The notes: a model not told the origin generated them from the sequence alone. Shown: positions 18,813 through 28,479, numbered from the stretch's first letter. The stretch is DNA of 64,000 nt from an uncultured bacterium (GCA_947574055.1 CANPIC010000005.1:22133-86132); one strand, 5' to 3'. Numbers and translations are program-made.

Positions 18813-19525
18813 ACCACAAACACCTGTCCAGGCGCCGTGATTTCCCTGATCCTGTCCGCATAAAGCTCTCCTGCAGGACTTTTCCGAAACCGGGAAATCA
18901 CATCATACCGCTCCCACATATGCATGGGAAAGACTACTGACGGATCTGTCTGCTGCAAAAATACCTCCAGCCCCAGTCCGAAACTTTCCCCCAGACGGGG
19001 ATCCAGCGGCACAAAAGCCACATCAAAATGCCGGCCGGCAATACGGGAAATCTCTTTCTTATAGTCTTTTCCCATCTGCTCATTCCATGCATCGTCTTCC
19101 CCTTCCCAGTGCCACCAGTTCAGATCGCCTCCATGATACATGGCTTTTCCCTCCGCACTGACCAGAAATGCCACACCTTCATCTGTGGAACGCAGTGTCT
19201 CCACCTCAATCTCCTGCCAACACACCTGCTGATTCTTACCGATACGGGTTATCGCACCGCGCACTGCCGTATCCACACCGTTTCTCTCCAGATATGCATC
19301 ACTGAGCCTGATATCCGAAGACAGAACATAATGTATATTTTTATATTGACCAAAGAAGTCAAATATTTTCATCCGGAAATGATCCTGATGCTGATGCGAA
19401 GCAAAAAACACTATCGTCTTTTCACCATCCCATACCGGAAGCGTTCCCTGATAATAATCAAAGACAAGTACATACTTCTCCAGTTCCACGACAAATCCAC
19501 TGTGATATAGATACGTAACTTTCAT
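18809..19525 (-). CDS. MBL-fold metallo-hydrolase
   Basis: A 238-residue cytosolic hydrolase of the metallo-beta-lactamase superfamily. The metal site SHQHQDHF (about 43-50) and YHGGDLNWWHWE (about 130-140) are clear, with late His in FPMHMWER. The substrate is unknown; the closest look is to UlaG/RomA-like small MBL proteins. It is first gene of an operon with the membrane MutS-like protein and RNase HI, all overlapping by 4 bases, under the promoter at 19600-19628. Confidence 0.88.
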   Translation of the reverse strand: MKVTYLYHSGFVVELEKYVLVFDYYQGTLPVWDGEKTIVFFASHQHQDHFRMKIFDFFGQYKNIHYVLSSDIRLSDAYLERNGVDTAVRGAITRIGKNQQVCWQEIEVETLRSTDEGVAFLVSAEGKAMYHGGDLNWWHWEGEDDAWNEQMGKDYKKEISRIAGRHFDVAFVPLDPRLGESFGLGLEVFLQQTDPSVVFPMHMWERYDVISRFRKSPAGELYADRIREITAPGQVFVV

Positions 19526-19599
19526 TTTTTCCCTCTATTTCCGTGCATGTTTCAGCACAACCTTCTCCCCGCTTCCTTCCCTGCCCAGGCAACGGTTTC

Positions 19600-19628
19600 A
19601 TTATACTAAATCCCTCCCGGCATGTAAA
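19600..19628 (-). promoter_or_regulatory. Sigma-A promoter of the MBL/mutS-like/rnhA operon
   Basis: Minus strand TTTACA (19623-19628), 17 bases, TATAAT (19600-19605). The start codon is about 75 bases downstream. Confidence 0.6.
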
Positions 19629-19747
19629 TCCCCGGCGCGTTTGTCCCTGTTTTGGCACCTCTTACGCTTTCCCCACAGCAGATCCTGTGATAAAATAAGT
19701 CTGTCAGAAGATAACTGTTTTTTATTTGTGAGAAGAAAGGCAACCCC

Positions 19748-20365
19748 ATGAAAAAAGCTGCGAATTCCTGCCGGGAAGGAATCTTTCATCCCCGGTCGGC
19801 CCCTGCTCTCTCCATCCCCTATCGCATCCAAAAAAGCAGGCGTAAAACATGGACACTGTCCCTTTGTCCCGAACTGACTCTGACAGTCAAAGTCCCTCTG
19901 ACAGTCTCTTATGCCGATGCCCTGCAAATCCTGTCCGCAAAGGAAAACTGGATCGTCAAAAAATACAGGGAGTTGGAGCAGGCCGCGCAGAGCATGCCCC
20001 GTTCCGAACTGACGCCGACGCAGAGAAAGGCTCTGGAAGAACGTTACCGTCAGGCGGCCCGCGAGTATGTTCCGGCAAGAGTCGCTTATTATCAGGAAAT
20101 CATCGGCGTTACCTGCGGCAATATCACCATCCGGGATCAGAAAACCCGCTGGGGGAGCTGTTCTGCCAGAGGCAATCTGAACTTTAACTGGCGTCTGATG
20201 TTGGCACCGCCCCGGGTACTGGATTATGTCGTCGTTCATGAACTGTGTCATCGCAAAGAGATGAACCATTCCCCCGCCTTCTGGAATCTCGTAGAGGCAG
20301 TGCTGCCGGATTATGCGCAGCTGCGAAAATGGCTGAAAGATAACGGCAGGACGCTGATTCTGTAG
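19748..20365 (+). CDS. YgjP/SprT-like metallopeptidase (DUF45)
   Basis: A 205-residue zinc-peptidase-like protein of the YgjP (DUF45, M48-like) group. The active-site helix VVHELCHRKEMNHSPAFWNLVE (about 158-178) has the HExxH zinc ligands and the downstream Glu, and RWGSCSARGNLNFNWRL is the family hallmark before it. N-terminal beta strands precede a Lys/Arg-rich helical linker. Cellular role is not established. It is monocistronic on the plus strand, diverging from the MBL operon; AAAGG precedes the ATG. Confidence 0.9.
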   Translation: MKKAANSCREGIFHPRSAPALSIPYRIQKSRRKTWTLSLCPELTLTVKVPLTVSYADALQILSAKENWIVKKYRELEQAAQSMPRSELTPTQRKALEERYRQAAREYVPARVAYYQEIIGVTCGNITIRDQKTRWGSCSARGNLNFNWRLMLAPPRVLDYVVVHELCHRKEMNHSPAFWNLVEAVLPDYAQLRKWLKDNGRTLIL

Positions 20366-20421
20366 CTTTGTCCCGCCGTTTCTCCTCTATGACATATATC
20401 GTCTGTGATTCTTTCCCATCC

Positions 20422-20949
20422 TCAATGATTGTCAAGTACAATCTGGCACATCTTCATTGTCACCAAAGCGGCTTCATGGCTCTCGGGTGTAACGCCTGCG
20501 CAACAGGAAGCGTCCACGCAGATCCGGATCTCGGGCATGGCGGCTTTAAGAAGCAGGGCATTGCTGACCACACAGATATCAGTACAAAGGCCCACAAGCT
20601 CTATTTCCAGCTCTTCCCTGTCATTTTCCTCCTGCAACAGATCTGCCAGGACGATACTCCCGAAAGTCGGCTTATTGACGATCATGGCACTGCCAAGCGC
20701 TGCCGCCACCTCCGGGTGAAGTTCCCATCCCGGCGTTCCCTCCACACAATGCACCACCGGCAGATGCCTGCCTTCTGCCGTTTCCAGATAGTTTTCCTGA
20801 TGGGTATCTCTGGTGGCATATACATGTTCCGCCGGATATTCCCGGATCTTTGATACCACGCGGGAAACGATCGCCTGTGCCTGCTCTGTTCCCAGCGCAC
20901 CGTCAATAAAATCTTTCTGCATATCTATTACAACCAGTATTTTTCTCAT
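20422..20949 (-). CDS. Isochorismatase-fold cysteine hydrolase (nicotinamidase-like)
   Basis: A 175-residue hydrolase. The catalytic triad positions are Asp9 in VVIDMQKDF, Lys in IVNKPTFGS, and Cys in VGLCTDICVVSNA; together with Asp/His near DTHQENY this fits nicotinamidase (PncA) and related amidases. Nicotinamide is the most likely substrate, but other isochorismatase-like amidases share these motifs. The start is at 20949 with GGAGG upstream; the 15 in-frame residues before it are basic and have no ribosome site. It is convergent with the YgjP gene. Confidence 0.85.
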   Translation of the reverse strand: MRKILVVIDMQKDFIDGALGTEQAQAIVSRVVSKIREYPAEHVYATRDTHQENYLETAEGRHLPVVHCVEGTPGWELHPEVAAALGSAMIVNKPTFGSIVLADLLQEENDREELEIELVGLCTDICVVSNALLLKAAMPEIRICVDASCCAGVTPESHEAALVTMKMCQIVLDNH

Positions 20950-21050
20950 CTGTTCTCTCTGCCTCCTGTCTTTGTCCACGCGTTTTACTGACACGCAAAA
21001 CCCTTATTCCACAGCCTGTTCCAAGATATAAATATCATACATATCCTGTC

Positions 21051-21079
21051 TTGTCAATCCGGATAAAATCCGATACACT
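21051..21079 (+). promoter_or_regulatory. Sigma-A promoter of the vanZ-like gene
   Basis: TTGTCA at 21051-21056, 17-base spacer, TACACT at 21074-21079, 29 bases before the start codon. The -35 is good, the -10 matches 4 of 6. Confidence 0.45.
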
Positions 21080-21107
21080 ATACCTATCGCAAAGGAGGGG
21101 CTGCTTT

Positions 21108-21707
21108 ATGACACACGAATATCTGATACCGATCCGCATGGTCTATGCATTGTCCCCGCTGATTACTGTCCTCTTTCTCATCCCCTATACGGCTTATCAG
21201 CATCACAAGTACAAAAAAATCATTCTGTCCCGCATGGCCATCATGTTTTCTTTCATTTTTTATCTGATCCTGATGTACTTTTATATCATTACCCCGCTGC
21301 CGTCTTTCGACTGGGTAGTGGCCAATCCGCTGCCTATGTACATACAACTCAATCCGTTTGCCTTTCTGCAAGATATCAGAGAACAGGTCTACTGGATTCT
21401 GTCCGGTACCGGCCACGTCAACATCTCCCATTCCGCCTGGTTTCAGATCGGAGGTAATCTGGGGCTGCTTCTGCCTTTTGGCATCTATCTGCGTGCTTAT
21501 TTTCACCGCAGTTTCCGACAGACCATCCTGCTCTCTTTCGGTCTTTCCCTCTTTTTTGAACTCACACAGCTCACCGCCCTTTACGGTATTTACCCGGCGC
21601 CTTACAGAATCTTTGATATCAACGACCTGATGTTTAATACAATAGGAGGGGCCATCGGTTATCGCATTACCCCCTGCCTGCGACGTCCTTTTCATTTTTT
21701 ATTATGA
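21108..21707 (+). CDS. VanZ-family membrane protein
   Basis: A 199-residue protein with about five membrane helices: two near the N-terminus, then the VanZ core with NLGLLLPFGIYL (about 122), SFGLSLFFELTQ (about 148-160), and FDINDLMFNTIGGAIGY (about 175-192). The Glu in FELTQ and the DINDLxxNTxG motif are family hallmarks. VanZ itself gives low-level teicoplanin resistance in enterococci; chromosomal homologs have no settled function. The start at 21108 is chosen because AAGGAGG lies 9 bases before it. It is monocistronic. Confidence 0.9.
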   Translation: MTHEYLIPIRMVYALSPLITVLFLIPYTAYQHHKYKKIILSRMAIMFSFIFYLILMYFYIITPLPSFDWVVANPLPMYIQLNPFAFLQDIREQVYWILSGTGHVNISHSAWFQIGGNLGLLLPFGIYLRAYFHRSFRQTILLSFGLSLFFELTQLTALYGIYPAPYRIFDINDLMFNTIGGAIGYRITPCLRRPFHFLL

Positions 21708-21891
21708 ATTTCTTTCTTTTCTTTTTAGAATTCTGACACGATTTGGACATATTTTCCACTTATAATAAAGTCATCAAATGGAGTTAGTACTGTTGCACGG
21801 CGCGTATGCATGGTATTAGCTTCGACTACCAACAATCTTAATCCATCTGGATTAAGTTCTTCATAAATACTCCCCCTCATAGTATAGTGAC

Positions 21892-21923
21892 GAAAAAGGA
21901 AGATGCAGCCATCTTCCTTTTTC
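21892..21923 (-). terminator. Intrinsic terminator of the 22-kb lipoprotein gene
   Basis: A perfect 13-bp stem (GAAAAAGGAAGAT and complement) with a 6-nt loop lies about 60 bases after the lipoprotein stop. The outer A/T pairs supply a short T-run. A second perfect 9-bp palindrome (CTTAATCCA/TGGATTAAG, 21837-21856) lies beyond it. No convincing gene is seen in 21708-21981. Confidence 0.7.
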
Positions 21924-21981
21924 ATTTCACAAACGTATTTTATCGCTTTCTTTCCCGTCCTTCATAAAAACGGCAAAATCC

Positions 21982-22554
21982 CTATTTTGCCTCATAACTC
22001 TTTGAAAATTCATGCCGCACATCAATATCCGTGAGCACCCCGTTATGACATTGGAAACTTATGGAATACGATCCACTGTCCAGGTTATGAAACTTCCATT
22101 CAGACGACTCATCATCGTCCATTTCCAGCTCCGGATATGCTGCCTTCAGTTCCTCCTCTGTCATGCCGATGGGATTCGCTCCATTGAGCGTAATATTCAG
22201 ATCTGCATTCTCACCGTCCAGTGAAAAGAAGCCCACTTCCTCAATAACACAGGAATACACGTTTTTGCTCTCTTTGCTGTCATTCACCAGTGTAAGACTG
22301 CAATAATTCTTTCCGTCTTTCTCCAGAAAAATAGCAGAAGTCCAGGATCTGTCAGGCAATTCCAAGATCATGGCGCCCAGGTCATTGGTCTCAAACCCCT
22401 GCTGTGTCAGGTCAACCGGCATACTCTCGCCTACGATCAGACTTGTCCCATCCACCAGCAGCTCCGGCGGTGTCCCTTTCTCCGCGCCGCATCCCGTGCA
22501 TAAAACCACGAGCAGCATGGTCAAAACGGCTGTCAACTTTTTTATGTAATTCAT
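21982..22554 (-). CDS. Lipoprotein of unknown function
   Basis: About 190 residues with a lipoprotein signal peptide (KKLTAVLTMLLVVLCTGCG, lipobox Cys at about 22), then an acidic extracytoplasmic domain of alternating strands. I do not recognise a family; the segment GMTEEELKAAYPE (about 150) resembles the short helix found in several clostridial secreted lipoproteins. Cys residues at YSCVIEE and FQCHNG could pair. The start is ambiguous: ATG 22554 has GGAG 6 bases upstream, while an in-frame ATG at 22566 has only a close GGAAG. It is followed by a strong terminator. Confidence 0.78.
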   Translation of the reverse strand: MNYIKKLTAVLTMLLVVLCTGCGAEKGTPPELLVDGTSLIVGESMPVDLTQQGFETNDLGAMILELPDRSWTSAIFLEKDGKNYCSLTLVNDSKESKNVYSCVIEEVGFFSLDGENADLNITLNGANPIGMTEEELKAAYPELEMDDDESSEWKFHNLDSGSYSISFQCHNGVLTDIDVRHEFSKSYEAK

Positions 22555-22581
22555 CTTTTTCTCCATTCTTCCATAATAACT

Positions 22582-22614
22582 TTCCCGGAAGATCCTTGCA
22601 GAATCTTCCGGGAA
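22582..22614 (-). terminator. Hairpin after tpiA
   Basis: A perfect 12-bp stem (TTCCCGGAAGAT and complement) with a 9-nt loop, 18 bases after the tpiA stop. The T-run is poor, so readthrough into the lipoprotein gene is possible. Confidence 0.6.
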
Positions 22615-22631
22615 CCATAACCATTCATCAT

Positions 22632-23381
22632 TTATTCATAGTTGACGATCTTACCAAAATCAGCCTTCAGAGAAGCACCGCCTACCAGACCGCCATCAAT
22701 ATCAGGCTGTGCAAACAGTTCTGCCGCATTGCCTGCATTGACAGATCCGCCGTACTGGATGCGTACTGCCTGCGCCGTAGCATCATCATACATCTCAGCG
22801 ATACAGTCACGTACGCCCTTGCATACTTCCTGTGCCTGCTCTGTGGTAGCTGTCTTGCCTGTACCGATTGCCCAGATCGGCTCATAAGCGATTACCATGG
22901 ATTTTACCTGATCTGCAGTGATATCTACCAGATCGGATTTGATCTGCAGTCTGATCCAGTCCATAGTCACGCCCATCTCTCTCTGCTCCAGAGTCTCGCC
23001 GCAGCAAAGGATCGGTGTCAAACCGGCTTCAAAAGCCTTTTTCACTTTCTTATTCAGCAGGGCGTCATCCTCTTTGAAATAGTCCCTTCTCTCGGAATGA
23101 CCGATAATGACATATTTCACACCTGCATCTACAAGCATTTCTGCGGAAATCTCACCTGTGTAAGCGCCTTTTTCTTCGAAATACATATTTTCAGCGCCCA
23201 CTTCCACATTGGTTCCCTTTACCGCTTCCACGACCGGAACGATATCAATGGCCGGTACACAATAAACAACATCCACATCATCTGATTTTACCAGATCTTT
23301 TAATTCTCCGCATAATGCAACCGCCTGGCTGGGTGTCATATTCATCTTCCAGTTGCCGGCTACGATCTTTCTTCTCGCCAT
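22632..23381 (-). CDS. tpiA: Triosephosphate isomerase
   Basis: Interconverts dihydroxyacetone phosphate and glyceraldehyde-3-phosphate. It is 249 residues, a standard length. Lys12 (GNWKMN), His in [11 protein letters not shown] (about 95) and Glu in [14 protein letters not shown] (about 167) are the catalytic residues, and [12 protein letters not shown] is the phosphate loop. It lies 42 bases after pgk, forming a pgk-tpiA operon. Confidence 0.97.
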   Translation of the reverse strand: MARRKIVAGNWKMNMTPSQAVALCGELKDLVKSDDVDVVYCVPAIDIVPVVEAVKGTNVEVGAENMYFEEKGAYTGEISAEMLVDAGVKYVIIGHSERRDYFKEDDALLNKKVKKAFEAGLTPILCCGETLEQREMGVTMDWIRLQIKSDLVDITADQVKSMVIAYEPIWAIGTGKTATTEQAQEVCKGVRDCIAEMYDDATAQAVRIQYGGSVNAGNAAELFAQPDIDGGLVGGASLKADFGKIVNYE

Positions 23382-23423
23382 TGTCCTATTCTCCTTCTTA
23401 ATCTGTCTCTGTCATCCAAATGT

Positions 23424-24647
23424 TTATTTATCGTCAGCAGCCATAACGCCGGGCAGTTCTTTGCCTTCCAGGAATTCCAGGGAAGCGCCGCCGCCAGTGG
23501 AAATATGGCTCATCTTATCCGCGAAGCCAAGCTGATTTACCGCTGCTGCGGAATCACCGCCGCCGATGATCGTGGTGGCATCTGTCTCAGCCAGAGATTT
23601 TGCCACTGCAATCGTACCTGCAGCCAGTGTGGGATTCTCAAATACGCCCATCGGTCCGTTCCATACCACTGTCTTGGCAGATTTTACAGCATCGGCATAC
23701 AGTTTGGAAGTCTCGGTTCCGATATCAAGACCCTCCATATCTGCAGGAATCGCATCCGCTGCAACTACCTTCACCTCGATCGGTCCGTCGATCGGATCCG
23801 GGAAATGAGAAGCGATGGTGGTATCTACAGGAAGCAGCAGCTTCTTGCCCAGTTTCTCAGCCTTTTCCATCATTTCTCTGCAGTAGTCAAGTTTCTCATT
23901 GTCAACGAGAGAATTTCCCACTTCCAGCCCTTTGGCTTTCAGGAAAGTAAACGCCATACCGCCGCCGATAATCAGTGTATCACATTTCTCCAGCAGGTTA
24001 TTGATTACGTTCAGTTTATCAGCCACTTTTGCTCCACCCAGGATGGCAACAAAAGGTCTTACCGGATTCTCAACCGCATTGCCCAGGAAATCGATCTCTT
24101 TCTGCATCAGATATCCTACCGCATTCTCTCCGCCCTTCTCGGTGATACATTTTGTCACACCTGCCACGCTGGCATGTGCTCTGTGAGAAGAACCAAAGGC
24201 ATCACATACATATACATCAGCCAGGTCAGCCAACTCTTTGGAGAAAGCCTCGCCGTTCTTTGTCTCTTCGGCGCCGCGGAAACGTGTATTCTGAAGCAGT
24301 ACCACATCTCCTTCCTTCATTGCTTCCACTGCCTGAGTTGCAGCTTCGCCGGTTACGCCGTAATCAGATACAAAATTCACCTCTTTGCCCAGTTTCTCGG
24401 ACAGTCTCTTAGCCACCGGTGCCAGGGATTCTTTTTCATTGGGGCCGTTCTTTACCTTGCCCAGGTGAGAGCAGAGAATCACTTTACCGCCGTCTGCCAG
24501 CAGTTTATTGATTGTGGGAAGTGCCGCAACGATACGTGTCTCATCTGTGATCTCGCCATTTTTCAGCGGTACGTTGAAATCACATCTTACCAGGACACGT
24601 TTGCCTTTTACATTAATGTCATCTACGGATTTCTTATTCAATCCCAT
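23424..24647 (-). CDS. pgk: Phosphoglycerate kinase
   Basis: Glycolytic kinase making ATP from 1,3-bisphosphoglycerate, 407 residues. The N-domain has [15 protein letters not shown] (about 17-31) and SHLGKVKNG; the nucleotide site shows GGAKVADK and [10 protein letters not shown], and GGGDSAAAV near the C-terminus. The start at 24647 has GGAGGG in front; five residues of possible upstream sequence lack a site. It is separated from gapA by a strong palindromic terminator, so pgk-tpiA likely has its own promoter in 24648-24722. Confidence 0.97.
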   Translation of the reverse strand: MGLNKKSVDDINVKGKRVLVRCDFNVPLKNGEITDETRIVAALPTINKLLADGGKVILCSHLGKVKNGPNEKESLAPVAKRLSEKLGKEVNFVSDYGVTGEAATQAVEAMKEGDVVLLQNTRFRGAEETKNGEAFSKELADLADVYVCDAFGSSHRAHASVAGVTKCITEKGGENAVGYLMQKEIDFLGNAVENPVRPFVAILGGAKVADKLNVINNLLEKCDTLIIGGGMAFTFLKAKGLEVGNSLVDNEKLDYCREMMEKAEKLGKKLLLPVDTTIASHFPDPIDGPIEVKVVAADAIPADMEGLDIGTETSKLYADAVKSAKTVVWNGPMGVFENPTLAAGTIAVAKSLAETDATTIIGGGDSAAAVNQLGFADKMSHISTGGGASLEFLEGKELPGVMAADDK

Positions 24648-24722
24648 GGTTTTACCCTCCATACTGTATCATAATAGTTATCTCTTCCGGCATGTTCACA
24701 TGCATCCCGGAAAACAGCCAAA

Positions 24723-24748
24723 AGGTCCGGTCCATATGGACCGGACCT
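24723..24748 (-). terminator. 26-bp perfect palindrome ending the gapA transcript
   Basis: AGGTCCGGTCCAT followed by its exact complement, giving at least an 11-bp GC-rich stem with an ATAT turn, 34 bases after the gapA stop. A TTTT follows on the minus strand. It separates gapA from pgk-tpiA. Confidence 0.75.
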
Positions 24749-24782
24749 GAAAGATCAATACTGTATTATCGCCTGACCGTTA

Positions 24783-25811
24783 TTAACCTAACTCAGCGAA
24801 GTATTTGATTGTACGAACCATCTGGCTTGTGTAGGAGTTCTCATTGTCATACCAGGAAACAACTTCTACCTGAGTCTTGCCATCCGGAAGCGGGCTTACC
24901 ATTGTCTGTGTTGCATCGAACAGAGAACCATATCTCATACCGATGATATCGGAAGAAACGATCTCGTCTTCGTTGTAACCGAAGGACTCGTTAGCCTGTG
25001 CTTTCATAGCTGCGTTTACTTCTTCTTTTGTCACAGTTTTGTTTACAACTGCGAACAGAAGTGTGGTGGAACCTGTAGGAGTAGGAACACGCTGAGCAGC
25101 ACCGATCAGTTTACCGTTCAGTTCAGGAATTACAAGGCCGATCGCTTTTGCAGCACCTGTGGAGTTGGGAACGATATTAACAGCGCCTGCGCGGCTTCTT
25201 CTCAGATCGCCTTTTCTCTGCGGTCCGTCAAGGATCATCTGATCACCTGTATAAGCATGGATTGTACACATAATACCGGACTCGATGGGAGCCAGATCAT
25301 TCAGTGCTTTCGCCATAGGAGCCAGGCAGTTTGTGGTGCAGGATGCTGCAGAGATGATGGTATCTTCTTTTGTCAGTGTGTTGTGGTTTACATTGTAAAC
25401 AACGGTAGGAAGATCGTTTCCTGCAGGAGCAGAGATAACAACTTTCTTAGCACCGGCATTGATATGAGCCTGCGCCTTTGCTTTGGATGTATAGAAACCG
25501 GAGCACTCAAGAACAACATCCACACCGATTTCGCCCCAAGGACAGTTATTAGCATCCGGCTCTTTGTAAATTCTGATCGTCTTACCTTTTACAGTGATCG
25601 TACCGGCTTCGTCGTCAGCGGTAACCTGATCCTCTTCGCCAACGCCAACATATCTGCCCTGAGAAGAGTCATACTTCAATAAGTGAGCTAACATCTTGGG
25701 AGATGTTAAGTCGTTGATTGCTACTACCTCGTATCCTTCTGCGCCAAACATCTGTCTGAATGCAAGACGTCCGATACGGCCAAAACCATTGATCGCTACT
25801 TTAACTGCCAT
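24783..25811 (-). CDS. gapA: Glyceraldehyde-3-phosphate dehydrogenase
   Basis: NAD-dependent glycolytic dehydrogenase, 342 residues. The N-terminal Rossmann motif is [13 protein letters not shown]; Asp in INDLTSP fits NAD preference. The catalytic Cys is in [12 protein letters not shown] (about 157), followed by HAYTGDQ and [21 protein letters not shown] precedes the ATG. It is monocistronic with its own promoter and terminator. Confidence 0.97.
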   Translation of the reverse strand: MAVKVAINGFGRIGRLAFRQMFGAEGYEVVAINDLTSPKMLAHLLKYDSSQGRYVGVGEEDQVTADDEAGTITVKGKTIRIYKEPDANNCPWGEIGVDVVLECSGFYTSKAKAQAHINAGAKKVVISAPAGNDLPTVVYNVNHNTLTKEDTIISAASCTTNCLAPMAKALNDLAPIESGIMCTIHAYTGDQMILDGPQRKGDLRRSRAGAVNIVPNSTGAAKAIGLVIPELNGKLIGAAQRVPTPTGSTTLLFAVVNKTVTKEEVNAAMKAQANESFGYNEDEIVSSDIIGMRYGSLFDATQTMVSPLPDGKTQVEVVSWYDNENSYTSQMVRTIKYFAELG

Positions 25812-25890
25812 TTTTTATTCCTCCTAAATGAATTTTATAAGATTCTGACATCATCTGGAAAATGATTGTCAAAATTTTGTCAGCATGTAT

Positions 25891-25919
25891 ATTTTACCTA
25901 ATTTGTCCAAAAATATCAA
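25891..25919 (-). promoter_or_regulatory. Sigma-A promoter of gapA
   Basis: Minus strand TTGATA (25914-25919), 17 bases, TAAAAT (25891-25896), in an AT-rich stretch 80 bases before gapA. The rest of the 300-base gap (25920-26112) shows no gene or clear structure. Confidence 0.65.
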
Positions 25920-26112
25920 GATGTAAAACAAAAAAATTATAGGAGTGCCGTGGGAAAAAACTACTATTTTGCAGGAAGGTTTGTGCATCTTGCACGCTCA
26001 TGCCCTTAATAGAAAACGAAATTGTGCATTTTTCCCTTCTGTAGTGAAAACATCGCCTGTAAATGGACTAAATTACCATGGAACAGCCGGGAATCTTGTG
26101 AAAACCGACAGT

Positions 26113-26970
26113 TCACATCATCCCGGCGGCATTGGCGGCAATGCCGCAGACCACACCGATCAGATACAGACCCGCCGTAATCCCCAGATTCTCCCTCCAG
26201 TTATGGTTGACACGATATAACACCAAAAGACCGATGCCGGACCCTGTCAGCAGGCCACTGAGCATAGCGCCAAAGTCCAGTACTCCTTCCAGATAAAGCT
26301 GCGTGACCAGCACTGATGAGGCGCAGTTGGGAAACAATCCGATCAATCCCGACAAAAGCACACCCAGGATACCGTTTTGAGAAAACAGATCCGTAAGAAA
26401 CGCTTCCCCGATCAGATATACGGCCAGGTTCAGCCCGAATGTAATAAGCAGCACAAAACAGGTAATCTGCAGGGTATGATACAGCGCCGGCCGTACAATC
26501 CCCCTGTCATCTGCCCCGCAATGACAATGCTCATGACTACACAACTCACCGATATGGATCTGCTCCTCTGCTTTTCTCTGTCTGCGAAGCAGCAGATCAA
26601 TCACAAATCCCATCCCCATACCGATCACAATCTTACAGCCAAGAATCCTGATGATCAGCCCGGCCCCGGCCGCCTCGGAAATCAGAACCGGCAACATCTC
26701 ATCCGAGGTAGAGAGGTAGATGGCAAACAAAGTCCCCAGCGTGATTACCCGGCCCGCATAGAGACTCCCCGCGGCAGCCGAAAAACCGCACTGAGGAAAT
26801 GCCCCCAGCACAGCCCCGATCAGCGGCCCGAAATGCCCTGCCTTTTCCACAGCCTTTTTAGTCATATCGCCCGTTTTATGCTCCAGCCATTCCATGACCA
26901 GATAAGTCAAAAACAAAAACGGTACCATCCGCATCCCATCTGTCACACTGTCCAAAATGATTTCTTTCAT
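26113..26970 (-). CDS. Putative heavy-metal/arsenic-type permease (PF11449-like)
   Basis: A 285-residue polytopic membrane protein of the putative 10-TM heavy-metal exporter family (ArsP_2). Two repeated halves are visible, each with a Pro-x-Cys signature: GAFPQCGFSAAAGSLYAGR (about 52) and GLFPNCASSVLVTQLYLEG (about 205). The central cytosolic loop holds CSHEHCHCGADD (about 138-149), a plausible metal-binding site. The substrate is unknown; family members are annotated as arsenic or manganese transporters. The start is the ATG at 26970 with GGGAGA in front; the 37 in-frame residues before it are not supported. It has its own promoter after rnfB. Confidence 0.82.
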   Translation of the reverse strand: MKEIILDSVTDGMRMVPFLFLTYLVMEWLEHKTGDMTKKAVEKAGHFGPLIGAVLGAFPQCGFSAAAGSLYAGRVITLGTLFAIYLSTSDEMLPVLISEAAGAGLIIRILGCKIVIGMGMGFVIDLLLRRQRKAEEQIHIGELCSHEHCHCGADDRGIVRPALYHTLQITCFVLLITFGLNLAVYLIGEAFLTDLFSQNGILGVLLSGLIGLFPNCASSVLVTQLYLEGVLDFGAMLSGLLTGSGIGLLVLYRVNHNWRENLGITAGLYLIGVVCGIAANAAGMM

Positions 26971-27013
26971 TATCATCTCCCGATGTAGCATACAAGTAAT
27001 CCGAAACAGACTT

Positions 27014-27042
27014 ATCATACAACGAATCAGGAAACGGTGCAA
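27014..27042 (-). promoter_or_regulatory. Sigma-A promoter of the heavy-metal permease
   Basis: Minus strand TTGCAC (27037-27042), 17 bases, TATGAT (27014-27019), 44 bases before the start codon. A small 6-bp hairpin (GACAAC/GTTGTC) lies between it and the rnfB stop. Confidence 0.6.
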
Positions 27043-27091
27043 CCAGAAAAAGAAAACAGCAATCAGGCGAACAGACAACATCCCTTCGTTG

Positions 27092-27877
27092 TCACAAAAT
27101 TACCTTCTTCGGGCATTTCTCTTTGCAGACCCCACAGCCCGTACATTTCTCATAATCTATCCTGGCATGGAAATCCTCGATCACAATGGCATCGCTGGGG
27201 CAGTTTTTCTTACAAAGCTGGCAGGCAATGCACCCGGTCTGACAGGCTTTCATTGTCACGGGTCCCTTGTCCCTGGAACTGCAGGCCACCTGATGCTTTG
27301 CCTCATAGGGAATCAGTTCGATCAGATGTCTGGGGCAGACAGCCACGCATTTGCCACAGGCTTTGCAGGCTTCCTTATCCACCACCGCCACGCCGTCCAC
27401 CACATGGATGGCATCAAAAGGGCAGGCAGCCGCACAGCTCCCATATCCCAGACAGCCATAACTGCAGCTTTTAGGCCCACCGGCCGGTACAAAGGAAACC
27501 ATCCGGCAGTCCTGGCTGCCATGATACTCATAGTTTGTTTGCGCCTTCTCACAAGTACCGATACATTTGACAAAAGCCACTTTCCTGCCGCCGGCCTGTG
27601 CTTCCACGCCCATAATCTGTGCAATCCTGGCACCCACACTCTCTCCGCCCACCGGACAGGCGTTGACCGGTGCCTCCCCTTTGGCAATGGCTGCCGCCAG
27701 ACCGGAACAGCCCGCGTAACCACAGCCGCCGCAGTTATTGCCGGGCAGCGCACCCAGGACGGCTTCTTCTTTTTCATCTACCTTAACTTCGAATTTGATC
27801 GCGGCAGCGCCAAGGAACAGACCGATGAACAGGCCAACAAACCCCACCACTGCCGTTGCTGTTATAATTCCTGTCAT
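27092..27877 (-). CDS. rnfB: Rnf complex subunit B (Fe-S electron carrier)
   Basis: Ferredoxin-like subunit that passes electrons from reduced ferredoxin into the Na+/H+-pumping Rnf complex. It is 261 residues. An N-terminal membrane helix (about 5-25) is followed by the Fe-S domain GNNCGGCGYAGCSGLA (about 46-61) and CPVGG. Further clusters are SCSYGCLGYGSCAAACPFDAI, CKACGKCVAVCP, CQTGCIACQLCKKNCP and CTGCGVCKEKCP. It is the last gene of rnfCDGEAB, 7 bases after rnfA. Confidence 0.96.
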   Translation of the reverse strand: MTGIITATAVVGFVGLFIGLFLGAAAIKFEVKVDEKEEAVLGALPGNNCGGCGYAGCSGLAAAIAKGEAPVNACPVGGESVGARIAQIMGVEAQAGGRKVAFVKCIGTCEKAQTNYEYHGSQDCRMVSFVPAGGPKSCSYGCLGYGSCAAACPFDAIHVVDGVAVVDKEACKACGKCVAVCPRHLIELIPYEAKHQVACSSRDKGPVTMKACQTGCIACQLCKKNCPSDAIVIEDFHARIDYEKCTGCGVCKEKCPKKVIL

Positions 27878-27884
27878 ACTACCT

Positions 27885-28478
27885 CTACCCCCTTAATAAT
27901 CCTGCAAAACCGCAGAAAACAATCGCCATCAGTCCTGCCGTTACCAGTACGATAGGCATCCCCTTAAACGACTGAGGCACATCGTTGTATTCAATTTTTT
28001 CCCGGATACCGGCAAGAATCACGATTGCCACGGTAAAACCGGCCGCTGTGGCAAAACCGTTTACAATACTCGGCAATATACCATACTGCTTCTGCACATT
28101 TTTCAGCGCCACGCCAAGTACCGCGCAGTTGGTCGTAATCAGCGGCAGATACACACCAAGCGCAACATACAGGCCCGGCATAAATTTTTTCAGTACCATT
28201 TCCACAAACTGTACCAATGCCGCGATCACCAGGATAAAGACAATGGTCTGCAGATATGTAATATCAAGCGGAACAAGGATATATTGATAAATCAGTCCCG
28301 CCACGGCTGATGCCAGTGTGATGACAAAGATAACCGCAGTCCCCATACCGGCGGCCGTCTCCACTTTTTTGGAAACACCCAGGAAGGGGCACAGGCCCAG
28401 AAACTGACTAAGCACCACATTGCTTACCAGACTGGAACTGATCAGAATAACCAGTAATTCTTTCCATGTTGATGCCAT
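27885..28478 (-). CDS. rnfA: Rnf complex subunit A
   Basis: Six-helix membrane subunit of Rnf, 197 residues. It contains the conserved NVVLSQFLGLCPFLGVSKK (about 20-38) and NCAVLGVALKN (about 116), whose Cys residues bind the membrane-embedded Fe-S cluster shared with RnfE. It is separated from rnfE by a single base. Confidence 0.96.
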   Translation of the reverse strand: MASTWKELLVILISSSLVSNVVLSQFLGLCPFLGVSKKVETAAGMGTAVIFVITLASAVAGLIYQYILVPLDITYLQTIVFILVIAALVQFVEMVLKKFMPGLYVALGVYLPLITTNCAVLGVALKNVQKQYGILPSIVNGFATAAGFTVAIVILAGIREKIEYNDVPQSFKGMPIVLVTAGLMAIVFCGFAGLLRG

Positions 28479-28479
28479 C

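Noticed and set aside
21725..21925. A 66-codon minus-strand frame between the vanZ-like gene and the lipoprotein gene
   Set aside because: Its first ATG is inside a terminator hairpin and the next (21880) has no ribosome site; I recognise no family. It could be a gene relic, but I cannot support it.
23505..24674. A 389-codon plus-strand frame opposite pgk
   Set aside because: Antisense shadow of a highly conserved glycolytic gene; composition is Cys/His/Ser-rich as expected for such shadows.
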